A DNA stretch of 64,000 nucleotides, from positions 457,817 through 521,816 of the forward strand of contig CAXAMN010023384.1 of NCBI GenBank assembly GCA_963970005.1, read 5' to 3'. Below are positions 55,165 through 64,000 of the stretch, piece after piece. The notes beneath the pieces are model-generated. The model saw only the letters and a list, made by a program, of their open reading frames with translations, was not told where the DNA came from and ran no database searches. The position numbers and the translations under genes are program-made. The stretch comes from Durusdinium trenchii (taxonomy: Eukaryota; Sar; Dinophyceae; Suessiales; Symbiodiniaceae). The stretch's first letter is position 1. Every line of letters starts with the position of its first letter.

Positions 55165-57183
55165 TCAAAATGACTCATCTTCAATTGCAACTGTTTCTTC
55201 CAAAAAATCAAAACTGTTCAACTGAAGTTCAACTATGCCGTCTTGTCCAAGTTTCCGCCAGCGTTGGGAGTCCGGACGAGGCCATTGGCGTGGCTGGAGT
55301 GGAAGGGCGAAGTGGCCTGCGGCCAGCTGACCCAACTCCAAAAGTTCGCCACCCACCAAGTCAGCTCTCAGTAGCTTGCGGCCGAACGAAAGGACCGCAC
55401 CGATAGCGCTCAAAAAGTCTCTTCCCAAAAGGAGTCCCAACGATGGCACTGGCACTATTGACACCCACACCAAAACCAAAGTCGAACCCAGGGCCATAGG
55501 GAGTCTGTACCTCACGGTGCTTCTTTGGGTACCACCATTTCCAAACCTGAACAACTCATTCTCGGGGGTGGTGATGATGAGGTTCTGGATATAGGAAGGA
55601 GCACGTTCGAGGGCTTGGAGGTAGAAGGCCAACCATGAGGAACCTGCACATGTTCTATTGCAAGCACTATCCAAAGCTCCAACGAATCTTTTGTCTTGCG
55701 CGAGACGTGGAGTGTTCTTGGGGTCGGTATGGTGCTGCATGAGGACTTCGAACAATGGGCGATCCCATGAATCGCCGGCGGCCACTGTCATGACCTCGTG
55801 GCCCATGTCATCAGGTTCTTCAGGAGCCACATGTTCAGTGTTCAGGGTCTCGGTGACACGGACCTGCTTCGTCATCTGGCTCTTAGGCTTTCCTTTGGGT
55901 CGAGCCAGGCCAGCACCAGGGGCCTTGCAGCCTGCATCACCAGCCCAGTGTCCCATCTCACCACAATCGAAGCACTTTGTAGTGCTCTTTTGGCGAGGGA
56001 CTTGATTGCCATGGGGCTTCGTCGAACGAGGAGCCGGTTGGCCAGGCTTTCCATATCCACGGTCTTTCTTGACCTCAGCTATTTTGGTGCGTGCTTCACG
56101 CATTGTCAACAGACTCTCTGCGGCCTGTTCCATGCCGCTCTCCAAATCTTCAAGCACTCGAGGGTCGCAACCTTCAGTCTCGAGCTCCTGCAGCTCTTGG
56201 GCAAGAAGCTCAGCTTCGGTCTGGAGGACTTCTTCGATCGTCAGGTTCTCAGGAGGGTAACCCTGACCATCATCGTCTGGAATCAGCTCTTCATCTTCCA
56301 CCTCCATCTGGCCTTCCTCTTCAGGGGCCTCGGCAATCAAGGCTTGTCGAGGTTGAGTCTGCTGGCCAAAACGCTTGAAAGGTGGCCGGCTGGAACCAGA
56401 GCTCTGAGTCCGGAAGGAGCGAGAAGAGGGAGCCGTCGAGCTGGCTGTAGTCGAAGGCCTGTAGGACGAAGAAGAGCTGTGTCTGTCATGGGACTGTAGG
56501 AAACGCTGGAGTAGTGGTGCCTTGTCAAAAGGTCTGCTCTTGTTCAAAGGGTCGGAGGAGTGCAAATCTCGAAACAGACGAAGGCATTCTGATTCGACCA
56601 CATCATAGTTCTCCCGACCTGCCAATGCTGTCTCCAGCAACTGCTTCCTGATTGCATCCAGTCCCAAACGTTCTTTCAACATCCAGCCTAACTCCTCCTC
56701 CGGCATCACTATGCCTTCCCGCTTGAGCTCAGCTGCAAGGGTCCGGAATCTCGTGCAAAAGGCTGAGATTCTCTCTCCAGGGCTGCGTTTGATTTCTTGA
56801 TAGTAAAGGGATCGGAGTTCTCCCTTTCTATCCAAAGCTGTCTTCCCAACCGTGGCCTCCAAGGCAGTCATGAGTTTCTTGATGCCTGCAAAAGGGTCTG
56901 CAGCAACCCGAATCACTTTGTCGCCGGTGTCAGGATCGGTCATGGCTTCTTCCTTGGTCCCTTCAAGATCCTGGGGATCGAACTCTTCACACCGAGCCCT
57001 GACCACACCATATTGTCTAAGTGCCCATCGGGCGGCAACGTTGAACTTCTTGCAGGATTCTTCATCCAGCGAAGCCATCCACCAGTTCATCTCCCGGCGG
57101 AACTGTCGCCATTCCGCCGGGTTGCCCGACCACGTCGGCACCCGGTACCAAGAGCTGGTGCCGGATTCTTCTGCTGAAGTCAT
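55165..57183 (-). CDS. gag: Copia Gag and aspartic protease
   Basis: Start chosen at MTSAEESGTSSWYRVPTWSG. An in-frame ATG lies 47 codons upstream, but that extension is hydrophobic and poorly gag-like. Gag core: PAEWRQFRREMNWWMASLDE, then KKLMTALEATVGKTALDRKG and GERISAFCTRFRTLAAELKR. A Ser-rich linker and an acidic helical region (EEVLQTEAELLAQELQELET) follow. The zinc knuckle CFDCGEMGHWAGDAGC (residues 451-466 from the upstream ATG) has the spacing CX2CX4HX6C. The retropepsin has FVGALDSACNRTCAG (active-site D552-S-A) and SLGLLLGRDFLSAIG near its end. Stop TGA at 55165-55167. The frame is intact and would produce structural protein and protease. Protease sits on Gag, before the linker and integrase, as usual for copia. 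Confidence 0.85.
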   Translation of the reverse strand: MTSAEESGTSSWYRVPTWSGNPAEWRQFRREMNWWMASLDEESCKKFNVAARWALRQYGVVRARCEEFDPQDLEGTKEEAMTDPDTGDKVIRVAADPFAGIKKLMTALEATVGKTALDRKGELRSLYYQEIKRSPGERISAFCTRFRTLAAELKREGIVMPEEELGWMLKERLGLDAIRKQLLETALAGRENYDVVESECLRLFRDLHSSDPLNKSRPFDKAPLLQRFLQSHDRHSSSSSYRPSTTASSTAPSSRSFRTQSSGSSRPPFKRFGQQTQPRQALIAEAPEEEGQMEVEDEELIPDDDGQGYPPENLTIEEVLQTEAELLAQELQELETEGCDPRVLEDLESGMEQAAESLLTMREARTKIAEVKKDRGYGKPGQPAPRSTKPHGNQVPRQKSTTKCFDCGEMGHWAGDAGCKAPGAGLARPKGKPKSQMTKQVRVTETLNTEHVAPEEPDDMGHEVMTVAAGDSWDRPLFEVLMQHHTDPKNTPRLAQDKRFVGALDSACNRTCAGSSWLAFYLQALERAPSYIQNLIITTPENELFRFGNGGTQRSTVRYRLPMALGSTLVLVWVSIVPVPSLGLLLGRDFLSAIGAVLSFGRKLLRADLVGGELLELGQLAAGHFALPLQPRQWPRPDSQRWRKLGQDGIVELQLNSFDFLEETVAIEDESF

Positions 57184-57600
57184 CTTCACGGCCAAATTGG
57201 CCAAAAACAAAAGTGAGGCTGCTGCAAGGTGTTCAAGGAGCTCCGCAAGTTCTGAAGCTCTCCAAAGAAAAGGTGGTCTTAGACCGAAAGTGAAGTTGCG
57301 CAACGATGGTAGGGCCCAAAGCAAAAGGAGGGTCTATGTACCCCCAAAGGTCACTCCAACAAGGCACTGCTCGGCGGCAAGGGCACAGTGAAGTGGTTCA
57401 AGAAAAAGGTGTCCACAAACAAGAGAATCTAGTTATTCTCAAAAAGGTTGGCACCGACCACGAAGTCCAGAGCGTCTGGCTCGAGGTCGTGTAGAGCAGC
57501 CCAGAAGCTTAGCTTGAAGGCCACGAAGACGAGGAGAAACGAGGCAAAGCGAGGCGAAGCAAAGCAAGCAACGGCGGAGTGCAATGCCCAGATCGAGATA
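57184..57600 (-). other. Element leader between PBS and gag
   Basis: About 420 bases with a short in-frame extension of gag but no other protein-like frame. It would be the 5' untranslated and packaging region of the element RNA. No specific signal was recognised. Confidence 0.5.
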
Positions 57601-57613
57601 GGCTCCGGTGCCA
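57601..57613 (-). other. Primer-binding site
   Basis: One base after the 5' LTR the element's strand reads TGGCACCGGAGCC. It begins with TGG, complementary to a tRNA CCA end, but differs from the common copia site TGGTATCAGAGC at several positions. The primer would be a tRNA ending GGCTCCGGTGCCA. Confidence 0.7.
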
Positions 57614-57614
57614 C

Positions 57615-57760
57615 TGTAGACGCACTAGCAAGAGCGTCTGCCAGCGCGCCGTTTTCACCTAAGGCGCAGCACGAAATGGCTTCAGGCCTTGATCCAAGCG
57701 AACATGAACAACCATGTTCCTCCGCCTGCCCAACACCGAAGAGCAAACTCAACTTTCACA
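57615..57760 (-). repeat. 5' LTR (146 bp)
   Basis: Identical by eye to 48773-48918, with TG...CA ends. It must carry the element's promoter and polyadenylation signals in only 146 bases. No TATA box is obvious. Confidence 0.95.
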
Positions 57761-57765
57761 ATAAC
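57761..57765. other. Target-site duplication, right copy (ATAAC)
   Basis: Exact match to 48768-48772. The pre-insertion sequence would have read ATTAATAACAAATCTCC across the site. Confidence 0.9.
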
Positions 57766-60120
57766 AAATCTCCCGGCGGATTCCTCCTAATGAATCTATG
57801 AACTAATGCAATGCATTTAACGTCCCCATACATTCTCACTTGTTCTGAAGAAATCAGGTCGAGAACCTTTACAAAAACAAAGGATTTTATCCGTCTGCAA
57901 AGTGGCACAGCATGTGTTAGATAGTCGGAAGATTGATGTCAAGAAACGCCAGGAAGGTGACGCTCCTCAAAGTATTCAACATGATTCAACCAAAGGAAGT
58001 GCACGAAACGCACAACGCCCCGCGCCCGCGTGGCAATGGAATGGAGACGTTCCACAAGGCAATCTGGTGCAAGCAATAGTTTCTGAGACCCCCCCAAACA
58101 ATCGGGTCATGTTTCATTCTCACCTGGATCCCTCATGAGGTCGGCGCTTGCCTCTAGTCGGCTCCTGGGAGCCCGGTTCCGACATGTTCCTGTTTTGATG
58201 AAAGGAATCCAGAACACCACCTGAAGGATACTCTCACTACAGGGTACAGCAGTTCCGTTTGGCATCCCTGTGCCCCAAGAGATAAATATCTGCAATCCTG
58301 CAATCCTGCGAAATGCGGAGGTTCTGTGCTTCTACACAAATGGAACCATTTGTAGTTCCGTTGATTCATGTGATTTTTGTGTAGGCCCATCGCCATTCTT
58401 CATCTTTTCAGGTGGTCTTTTCTTCAAAACCTCTCAGCTCGGTCCCCCCCCCTTCCGACCCTCGGAGAAACACCACCGTCGGAACTCCGAGCTGCTGCTG
58501 CCAGGAACTCGTAGCTTTGACCTGCCAGGCACGTCCGAAGAAGCACGAGCTCTTGGGAGGAGAAACTGTAGTTTCTCGACAAGATCCCTGGAGATCCACG
58601 AAACAGGAAACAGGATTCCAGACATAAAGCGCGTTTGGAAGAGCCGTGGAATCTTAACGCACACAACAGCATCTGCATAAGCTGGAAAATATATATGACA
58701 CAAACACAACAACTCTTTAGCTTTAACTCTTTCTAGGTAGTCTAGGGTCTCCCCAGCATGTGGAAAACCAGGGAGTTTGTTTGGATGAGTCAAGGAAGGC
58801 AATTCGGATGAGTTAGGAAACCGATCGCTCCTGTCTCATATCTTTGGTATCTCAGACTCAGATCTCTCTTTGAATACACCCTACACCTCCTGTCCCATAT
58901 CCTCAGGTCCGGTGCAGACCTGGCACCCACCCCAACTGTTTCACGGAGGGGACGGCGCGCTAGGTGTAGGGAAAAGCCTCCTCCATCTGCGGGTGGCCTT
59001 TTTGGACGTTCCTTTTTGGCCGTTGGAGAGTGACGATCAACCCAACGGCCTAGTCCGGCCTAGTGTCTTCCTGGTTCATTGGGAGCAGAACTACGTGTTG
59101 ACAAAACCGCACCGGAAGTTGAACCAAAGTCTCCAACGTGCAAGAGCTGAACATGAAATCCCTTCGCGCAGCTCTTACAGGTCCACTTTTCAATTGCCAC
59201 GCTCGGCGCACACCAACATACACCAACTATGTAACTGAACCCAAATCACGTCAAACAAGCCAAACAAGGATGCATATCCTTGTTTTGGTCAACAAATGGT
59301 AGGGCCTTCCGGAATCATGAACCATTGCGCCACTCAAAACCGCTGCGCAGCCATTTGCGCTGGCCTTTGATTTTCCACAAGGACACAGCGCAGCCCAGTT
59401 GGTGCGAGAGGACAGCACTGTGGTGCACATGTGAGCCATGCACCTCGGGACCACGATGCCAGTCTCAGGCCAAAGATGGCCCAAGACTGAGGCCATCATG
59501 AGAGGGTACAGCAGGTGGTAGCTTCCAATACCCAAACACCCCATGTATGGCATATTTACATACAAACAGGGGTGGTTGAAATGGTGTAAATGTAGGTATA
59601 TCATCCAGTCCCATGGGTCGTGTCTGGGTTGCTTCATGGAGTGTCTTCACGGAGATGTTTGATCCGGATGGCGGCATTGATCTTTGCTTCAAAGATCATA
59701 GTACACTTGGGTTAATTGATCCGATGCATGATCACATGGTTTTACATCCACACCTTTTCATAGAAGGCTCATTCGGTCGTCTCATGAACACCCCCAAGGC
59801 TCTATGTGGCTAAGATGGTTAATGGATGTTCACGGTATACTGTAGATGCACGCAAACAAATCCTGCACCGCTTGGTTCTCGCAGATTGTCGATCTACAGC
59901 CTGTCTTGGGTGGTGCCAGATTTTGTCCGTCAAGAGTACACTCTCCTGAACCAAGTGACTGCAAAGGACCCCTCGTTTGGCGGTCTTCTGGAACAACATG
60001 AACATGGTCAAGAGTCTCAACACCACTCGGGGGGAGCGTCCAATAATGGCCAATACTACTACACAATACTGACTAATTAATCATGCCCCTGACTTGTTGA
60101 TAATATTGTTCTATCCAAAT
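57766..60120. other. No firm gene; weak islands
   Basis: Minus-strand frames at about 58434-58650 (DLVEKLQFLLPRARASSDV, then PGRSKLRVPGSSSSEFRRW) and about 59280-59450 (QLGCAVSLWKIKGQRKWLRS), and a plus frame at about 58950-59200 (SDDQPNGLVRPSVFLVHWE), have some protein character, but neither limits nor strand are secure. Confidence 0.4.
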
Positions 60121-60122
60121 AC

Positions 60123-60396
60123 CTGTCAACCTTTTATAAGCCCACTCCCGACAAGAAAGCTTCCACCTTTTGCTCCAACACGACTCATCGTCGAGGACAT
60201 TCACCCAAACAGACTGCCCCGCTGCAGCGAATTCAAAGCACCAAGGTACATCATAGAGCCTCCCTTCTTTGCCACACATCAGCAAATGCCCAGCTTCAGT
60301 GGCATAAGCCACATGATTCAAGTGCTGTTGGGGAGCCCTGACGAGTCCGTGGTCGAAACGAGCGGACGGTAAGACGCCGGTGCTGACGCAACGGGC
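60123..60396 (-). CDS. Minus-strand exon with consensus splice sites
   Basis: The acceptor GCGATCAGCAG (CAG at 60397-60399) and the donor GTATTT (60117-60122) bound 274 bases. The peptide reads ARCVSTGVLPSARFDHGLVR, APQQHLNHVAYATEAGHLLM, CGKEGRLYDVPWCFEFAAAG, QSVWVNVLDDESCWSKRWKL and SCREWAYKRLTG. The middle (HVAYATEAGHLLMCG, GRLYDVPW) could be a beta-propeller-like blade, but this is speculative. It is the best host exon in the right-hand part of the window. Confidence 0.6.
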
Positions 60397-60399
60397 CTG

Positions 60400-61970
60400 C
60401 TGATCGCTTCTCTCGTGGGTGTGCGGGTGGGGATCCGCCCAGGTAACTGATTTAAAACAACGCGTCACATGGGTCACACAGGGGTCTGTCTCAAAGCATA
60501 TAGAAGCGCACTTGCCATGTCTGTATAAAACTTTTCTGAACTTGCCAGAGCTATGGGAACAGCTCTCCAAGCTGGGTTTTGCATAGTTTCATGAGTCTCA
60601 AAGCAATACTCCCTCCATCTCCCTCCGTGCATACAAATGATTACAAATGAGCACGAGACTGTTACTCTTGGTGGTGCAGTCCATCCGGAGGCAAAAGTAC
60701 CACAGGTACAGCAAATGCAGCTGGATCTAGCGCACTACTGAATCGATCCCAGGTCTGGCTTTGCTTCCTCTTGCAAAGCTTTGCATCCAACCTGCCACAG
60801 GTTCATAGTGAGCTGTGCCATGTAGGAACTCCTGTGCAAACCATACGTGGTTTCAGGTTGATTCTGCGAACCACCGCGAACCATCTATAGTGCAATCTCC
60901 TTCCTTGTTGGCATCTCTCAACCCTAATCCCGTAAGACACCCCGCGAAGATTTTCCTCAGGAGTATGATGGGTTCATTCCTTTAATCCTCACCGAGCATC
61001 TTCCCAAAGATCACGGCACCGTGCACCAGTTCATTGCTGGCTTCCCGGTACCTCCAAGCAAAAGAGGTTGGTCAAAATCCGTTTGACGGGAGACCGTCGT
61101 TGAGAAGGACAGGAGACCATCGCATGCAAGTCCCTATATTGAAGATAAAGAAAATACATGTCAAAGATGTTTCAATATGTTTATTAGACCATGAAATGTA
61201 TAGCTAACCCAGCATTCTATATATATATCATACAGTTGCAAATGGTCCACATTTCAGTCAATGTACAAGTCCTCAGGTTTCATCGGTCAGTAAGTGCTCA
61301 TGAAAGTCTTACCTCGGTCGACCTCGATCCTCCTATGGTGGAAACAGTCGGGTGTTAGAGGTCCATTGACACGTCCATTGAGCAAAACACCGTCAAATGC
61401 CCAAGACCCGCATCCAAAGTGGATTGAGCCCATCTTCATGAACATCTCAAGTAGCCAACAATTTACAATCAAAGAATCGAACAGAGTACAGTGTTTTCCA
61501 AATAGAGCCCCTTTGTTCCATGCCGATGTGCTCGGGTGAAATCTCGCAAGGTTGGGTGGCTGGTGCGGTCTAAATTTCTCACACAGGAGATCAAATATGA
61601 TCAAATTAGCTGGGAAGCAGCGGGAAGCCTACGCTAGTAAGTAGTAATATCGACGATGGTTCATCTTCCAATGTCAAAGTTTCAAGCATGTCTTGTCAAG
61701 AGAAGTCACCCTTCAATTGAACGGTGCTTCTGGCCATACCCACCCCCTTGGGAGTGGTCAATGCGCAACCCCGTTCTTCCCAGCCTTCGGTTTTCGGAAG
61801 TGCCAGCCTATCCAGTTGATCAACTGCCAAACATGACGAACTCAGTCTCCTCTCAGCAACGACCGACAATCCTTTATTGATTCTCTGGAGACCATCAGAA
61901 AGACTGTTGATTTTAGATATCACCAAATCCCCCCAACTGCCCATCAATCCCCACGTTGATTCTCTACCTC
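60400..61970. other. No supported gene
   Basis: Only short frames of weak character on either strand, apart from a short TA tract near 61220. Nothing recognisable. Confidence 0.55.
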
Positions 61971-61974
61971 CTTG

Positions 61975-62190
61975 GTCCCAACACTGGAACGCGCCACGGC
62001 ACGGCACGAAGCCAAACCGACACCGTCCGACACGAAGCTCGCGGCACTCGTAGAGCTTCACCGCGGTCTTGTTCAGCGTGGCAAAGCGGAAGCGCCGCTC
62101 GGAGTCGAAGGGATTCGTGGTCGCCAGCTCCTGAGCGAGCGACAGGGCTATAGCGGTTTCAGTGGAGGGCCGCCCACAGAGGTGGAGATG
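61975..62190 (+). CDS. Possible plus-strand exon
   Basis: The plus frame reads TLERATARHEAKPTPSDTKL, AALVELHRGLVQRGKAEAPL, GVEGIRGRQLLSERQGYSGF and SGGPPTEVEMV. The opposite strand has stops within the same stretch, which favours this strand. Splice sites were not fixed. Helical, charged; no family is recognised. Confidence 0.45.
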
Positions 62191-62404
62191 GTGGTGTTTC
62201 TATGTGTTTCTCAGTGCAGTGCAGGTCGCAGTGCAGGTTGGTTAGGGCCAGGGCGGCCAGGGCCCAGGGCAGTGAGCGACAAAGAACAAAAAAGAGTTGT
62301 GCTACCAGTGACCAAAAATTGACCGAAAAAGAGTTGTGTTTTCAAACAATCACCATGTTCAGGGTGTGAGATATGTGTGAGTGTTCTCCAAACCCCCAGC
62401 GTTA

Positions 62405-62590
62405 ACTCGCTAAGACACCACCCACCACACACACCACACCGCCGCTTCTGCCACTTCCGGCAAGGCTCGCAAATGTTTCCTCCGCTGGCCACCACCATGG
62501 TGGGCACCCGTATGACATAGGTCTGGGACACCTCCGAAGTCACAGGCTTGGCCTTGGCACGTCGAGAGTGGCGATCGCCACGGACTTGTT
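62405..62590 (-). CDS. Minus-strand Cys-rich exon-like block
   Basis: The frame reads RRAKAKPVTSEVSQTYVIRV, PTMVVASGGNICEPCRKWQK and RRCGVCGGWCLSELTLGV. The CxxC...CxxCxxxC pattern suggests a small zinc site. A possible acceptor AACAAG lies near 62590. No named domain can be assigned. Confidence 0.45.
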
Positions 62591-62599
62591 GTTTTTGTA

Positions 62600-64000
62600 T
62601 TTGAGATCCACGCAAAGAGTCTTTTTACACATGGATCTTGAAGATCCTTTGGGCCTTGGAAAGTCCTTTTTGTGTTTGGTGTCTTTGAGACCCATGTGGA
62701 ATGATCGAAAATGCAAAACCTGTGACCCACAATTGTCGTGTTGCCGGGCTCGTGCACTCTTCTCACGTGGACTGCTCGGCCGAGAGCATACACATCCGAT
62801 CGCATGCAAATGGGAAACATATCTTATATAAGAACTAGATTGTGCACTCTGGCTACCCTGACCCTTATGTAACAAGGCTTTGCAAGGGACTTTTTGACCA
62901 ATCGAAACCGGTGAGTAGGTTCTCTTCCAACAACTAGACCAACTTCCCAAATGTGGGACAAACCATGCAAGTCATGTCACTCAAGCGGGGAGGAAAACCT
63001 CAACCAAACGGCCCAGGCACAGGGCGATTTGTCGCCCAGGCACACAGCAAGCTGGGAGCTTGAAGAGGATAATGCCTCAGCCGACATTGGAAGGCAGGAA
63101 GCCTCTCTGAGAGGCCCCAAAACACCTGGTGCCAACTGCAAGGGACGATGTGCCAAGAAACCTGGTCCACTTTGCACACGTCAAAGGTTTGAGGAACTGG
63201 GTTGTTCCCAAAATCCAAACAGGGGTCCCCCCTTTGTCCTGCCCCGAGAAAAGTAGCCGGTTTAGGGATAGTTTTGTGATTCTTGCTGACCGCACCTTTG
63301 TTGGCTACATCTGGCAGCTATGCCAGCTATGCGTTCAAAAAAGGGCCCCTTCACACAAAATATGATCCACTCCACCGCGCACCACCGGGCACTGGTCGCC
63401 CGTCAGACCGGGTGCACCGAACTCCGCTTGTCGTCCAGGGCCATCATCACTGCGAAGCGCCCCGAAGCTGGCGAGCGGAGGGAAGCTGCGGTGGGAAGAT
63501 GTCCATGTGGTGTTGGTTTCGGCAAGAAACAAAAGACCATGGAAATATGGGAACATGGCATTTTTGCGGCATTACTATGACAACAGTTCTGTCTCAGCAG
63601 GGTCTCAGACGACCCCCCCCACGCGGTTTCGATTCTGATTTTACCACATAAAACACCGGTGGCTTGGGACCCTGCCCTTTCTCTGGAACGTCTTCGGCGG
63701 TATTCTGAGGCGAACTAAACAGATCTGGAGATGGGACGAGTCGGTCCCGCGATTGGATTTCCGGAGAGGCGAGTGGTGGTGAAGAAGAGCCTGATTTAAC
63801 ATGTATACCATGCCGATGGCTGCAAAAACGGATTAGAGACAAGACAAACATGTAACAGTCAATTCAAGCAAGATCACAAATTTTGGTAGGCCTTAGATGG
63901 GTTCAGTTGGGGTGGGTCTTGAGGGGGGCCGTCTACTGAAGCAATGACCTTGGCTTGGTGGGGTTGAGTCTCGGCTCCGCTTGGGGTCATTTGGGGTAGG
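62600..64000. other. No firm gene; two weak islands
   Basis: At 63380-63560 a plus frame (LSSRAIITAKRPEAGERREA) and at 63620-63790 a minus frame (EIQSRDRLVPSPDLFSSPQN) look partly protein-like, without clear splice sites. Elsewhere only short frames are seen. Confidence 0.4.

Larger units (their letters stand above)
48773..57760 (-). mobile_element. Complete Ty1/copia-type LTR retrotransposon, 8988 bp
   Basis: The element is delimited by two identical 146-bp LTRs and flanked by a 5-bp duplication. In transcription order (right to left) it contains the 5' LTR, PBS, a leader of about 420 bases, gag-protease, a protease-integrase linker carrying a methyltransferase-like core, integrase, RT and RNase H, a polypurine tract and the 3' LTR. 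Integrase before RT places it in Ty1/copia. Identical LTRs mean little time since insertion or recent gene conversion. Oddities are very short LTRs, a stop codon inside the 3' LTR, and frame changes in the linker. No env-like gene is seen. Confidence 0.95.

Noticed and set aside
52875-55211. Reading 52875-55211 as one 778-residue protein
   Set aside because: Only the first and last portions look like protein in that frame. In the middle another frame is clearly better.
1-64000. tRNA or rRNA genes
   Set aside because: No cloverleaf or rRNA core sequence was noticed on either strand. A covariance-model scan would be decisive.

Overview
The window reads as nuclear DNA of a dinoflagellate, probably Symbiodiniaceae-like. 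That assignment is an inference. It rests on short phase-matched coding islands bounded by GT-AG and GC-AG introns, Lys/Pro/Ala-rich proteins, Ty1/copia polyproteins with an unusual GHWAGDxxC zinc knuckle, many minisatellites and fold-back repeats, and no bacterial-style operons. I found no rRNA, tRNA or CRISPR array. A 10-base N run at 33483-33492 marks an assembly gap.

Region by region. 1-603: end of a broken lysine-rich gene. 675-2440: dense tandem and palindromic repeats. 2505-6128: one uninterrupted 1207-codon minus-strand reading frame combining a zinc knuckle, an ExoX-C-like patch, two Cys4 patches, a retropepsin-like domain, a RapZ-C-like domain and an RS-rich tail. It has no integrase, RT or LTRs. 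6.6-9.8 kb: exons of a minus-strand gene (B). 10.1-13.9 kb: a second minus-strand exon series (A) with a K/E-rich 5' part. 14.0-14.5 kb: a fold-back/tandem repeat block. 15.5-16.0 kb: exon-like minus-strand blocks. 17.3-21.2 kb: a third minus-strand multi-exon gene (C) with a duplicated KPxPKKRP exon. 21.5-22.8 kb: a copia gag remnant. 23.2-48.7 kb: mostly non-coding sequence with minisatellites and scattered exon-sized GC-rich islands. The best of these have splice signals on the minus strand; a few read better on the plus strand.

48773-57760 is a complete Ty1/copia-type element on the minus strand. It has two identical 146-bp LTRs (TG...CA), a 5-bp target duplication (ATAAC), a primer-binding site, a polypurine tract, gag-protease, a region with a cytosine-methyltransferase-like core, and integrase-RT-RNase H. 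Identical LTRs imply a young insertion, yet the frame changes several times between protease and integrase. 57.8-64 kb returns to sparse exon-like islands in largely non-coding DNA.

The most interesting candidates are the RapZ-like domain inside the 2505-6128 polyprotein and the methyltransferase-like domain carried between protease and integrase by the young copia element. All host-gene functions remain unknown. Exon calls were made by eye from codon content and splice consensus, so boundaries are approximate unless both splice sites are quoted.
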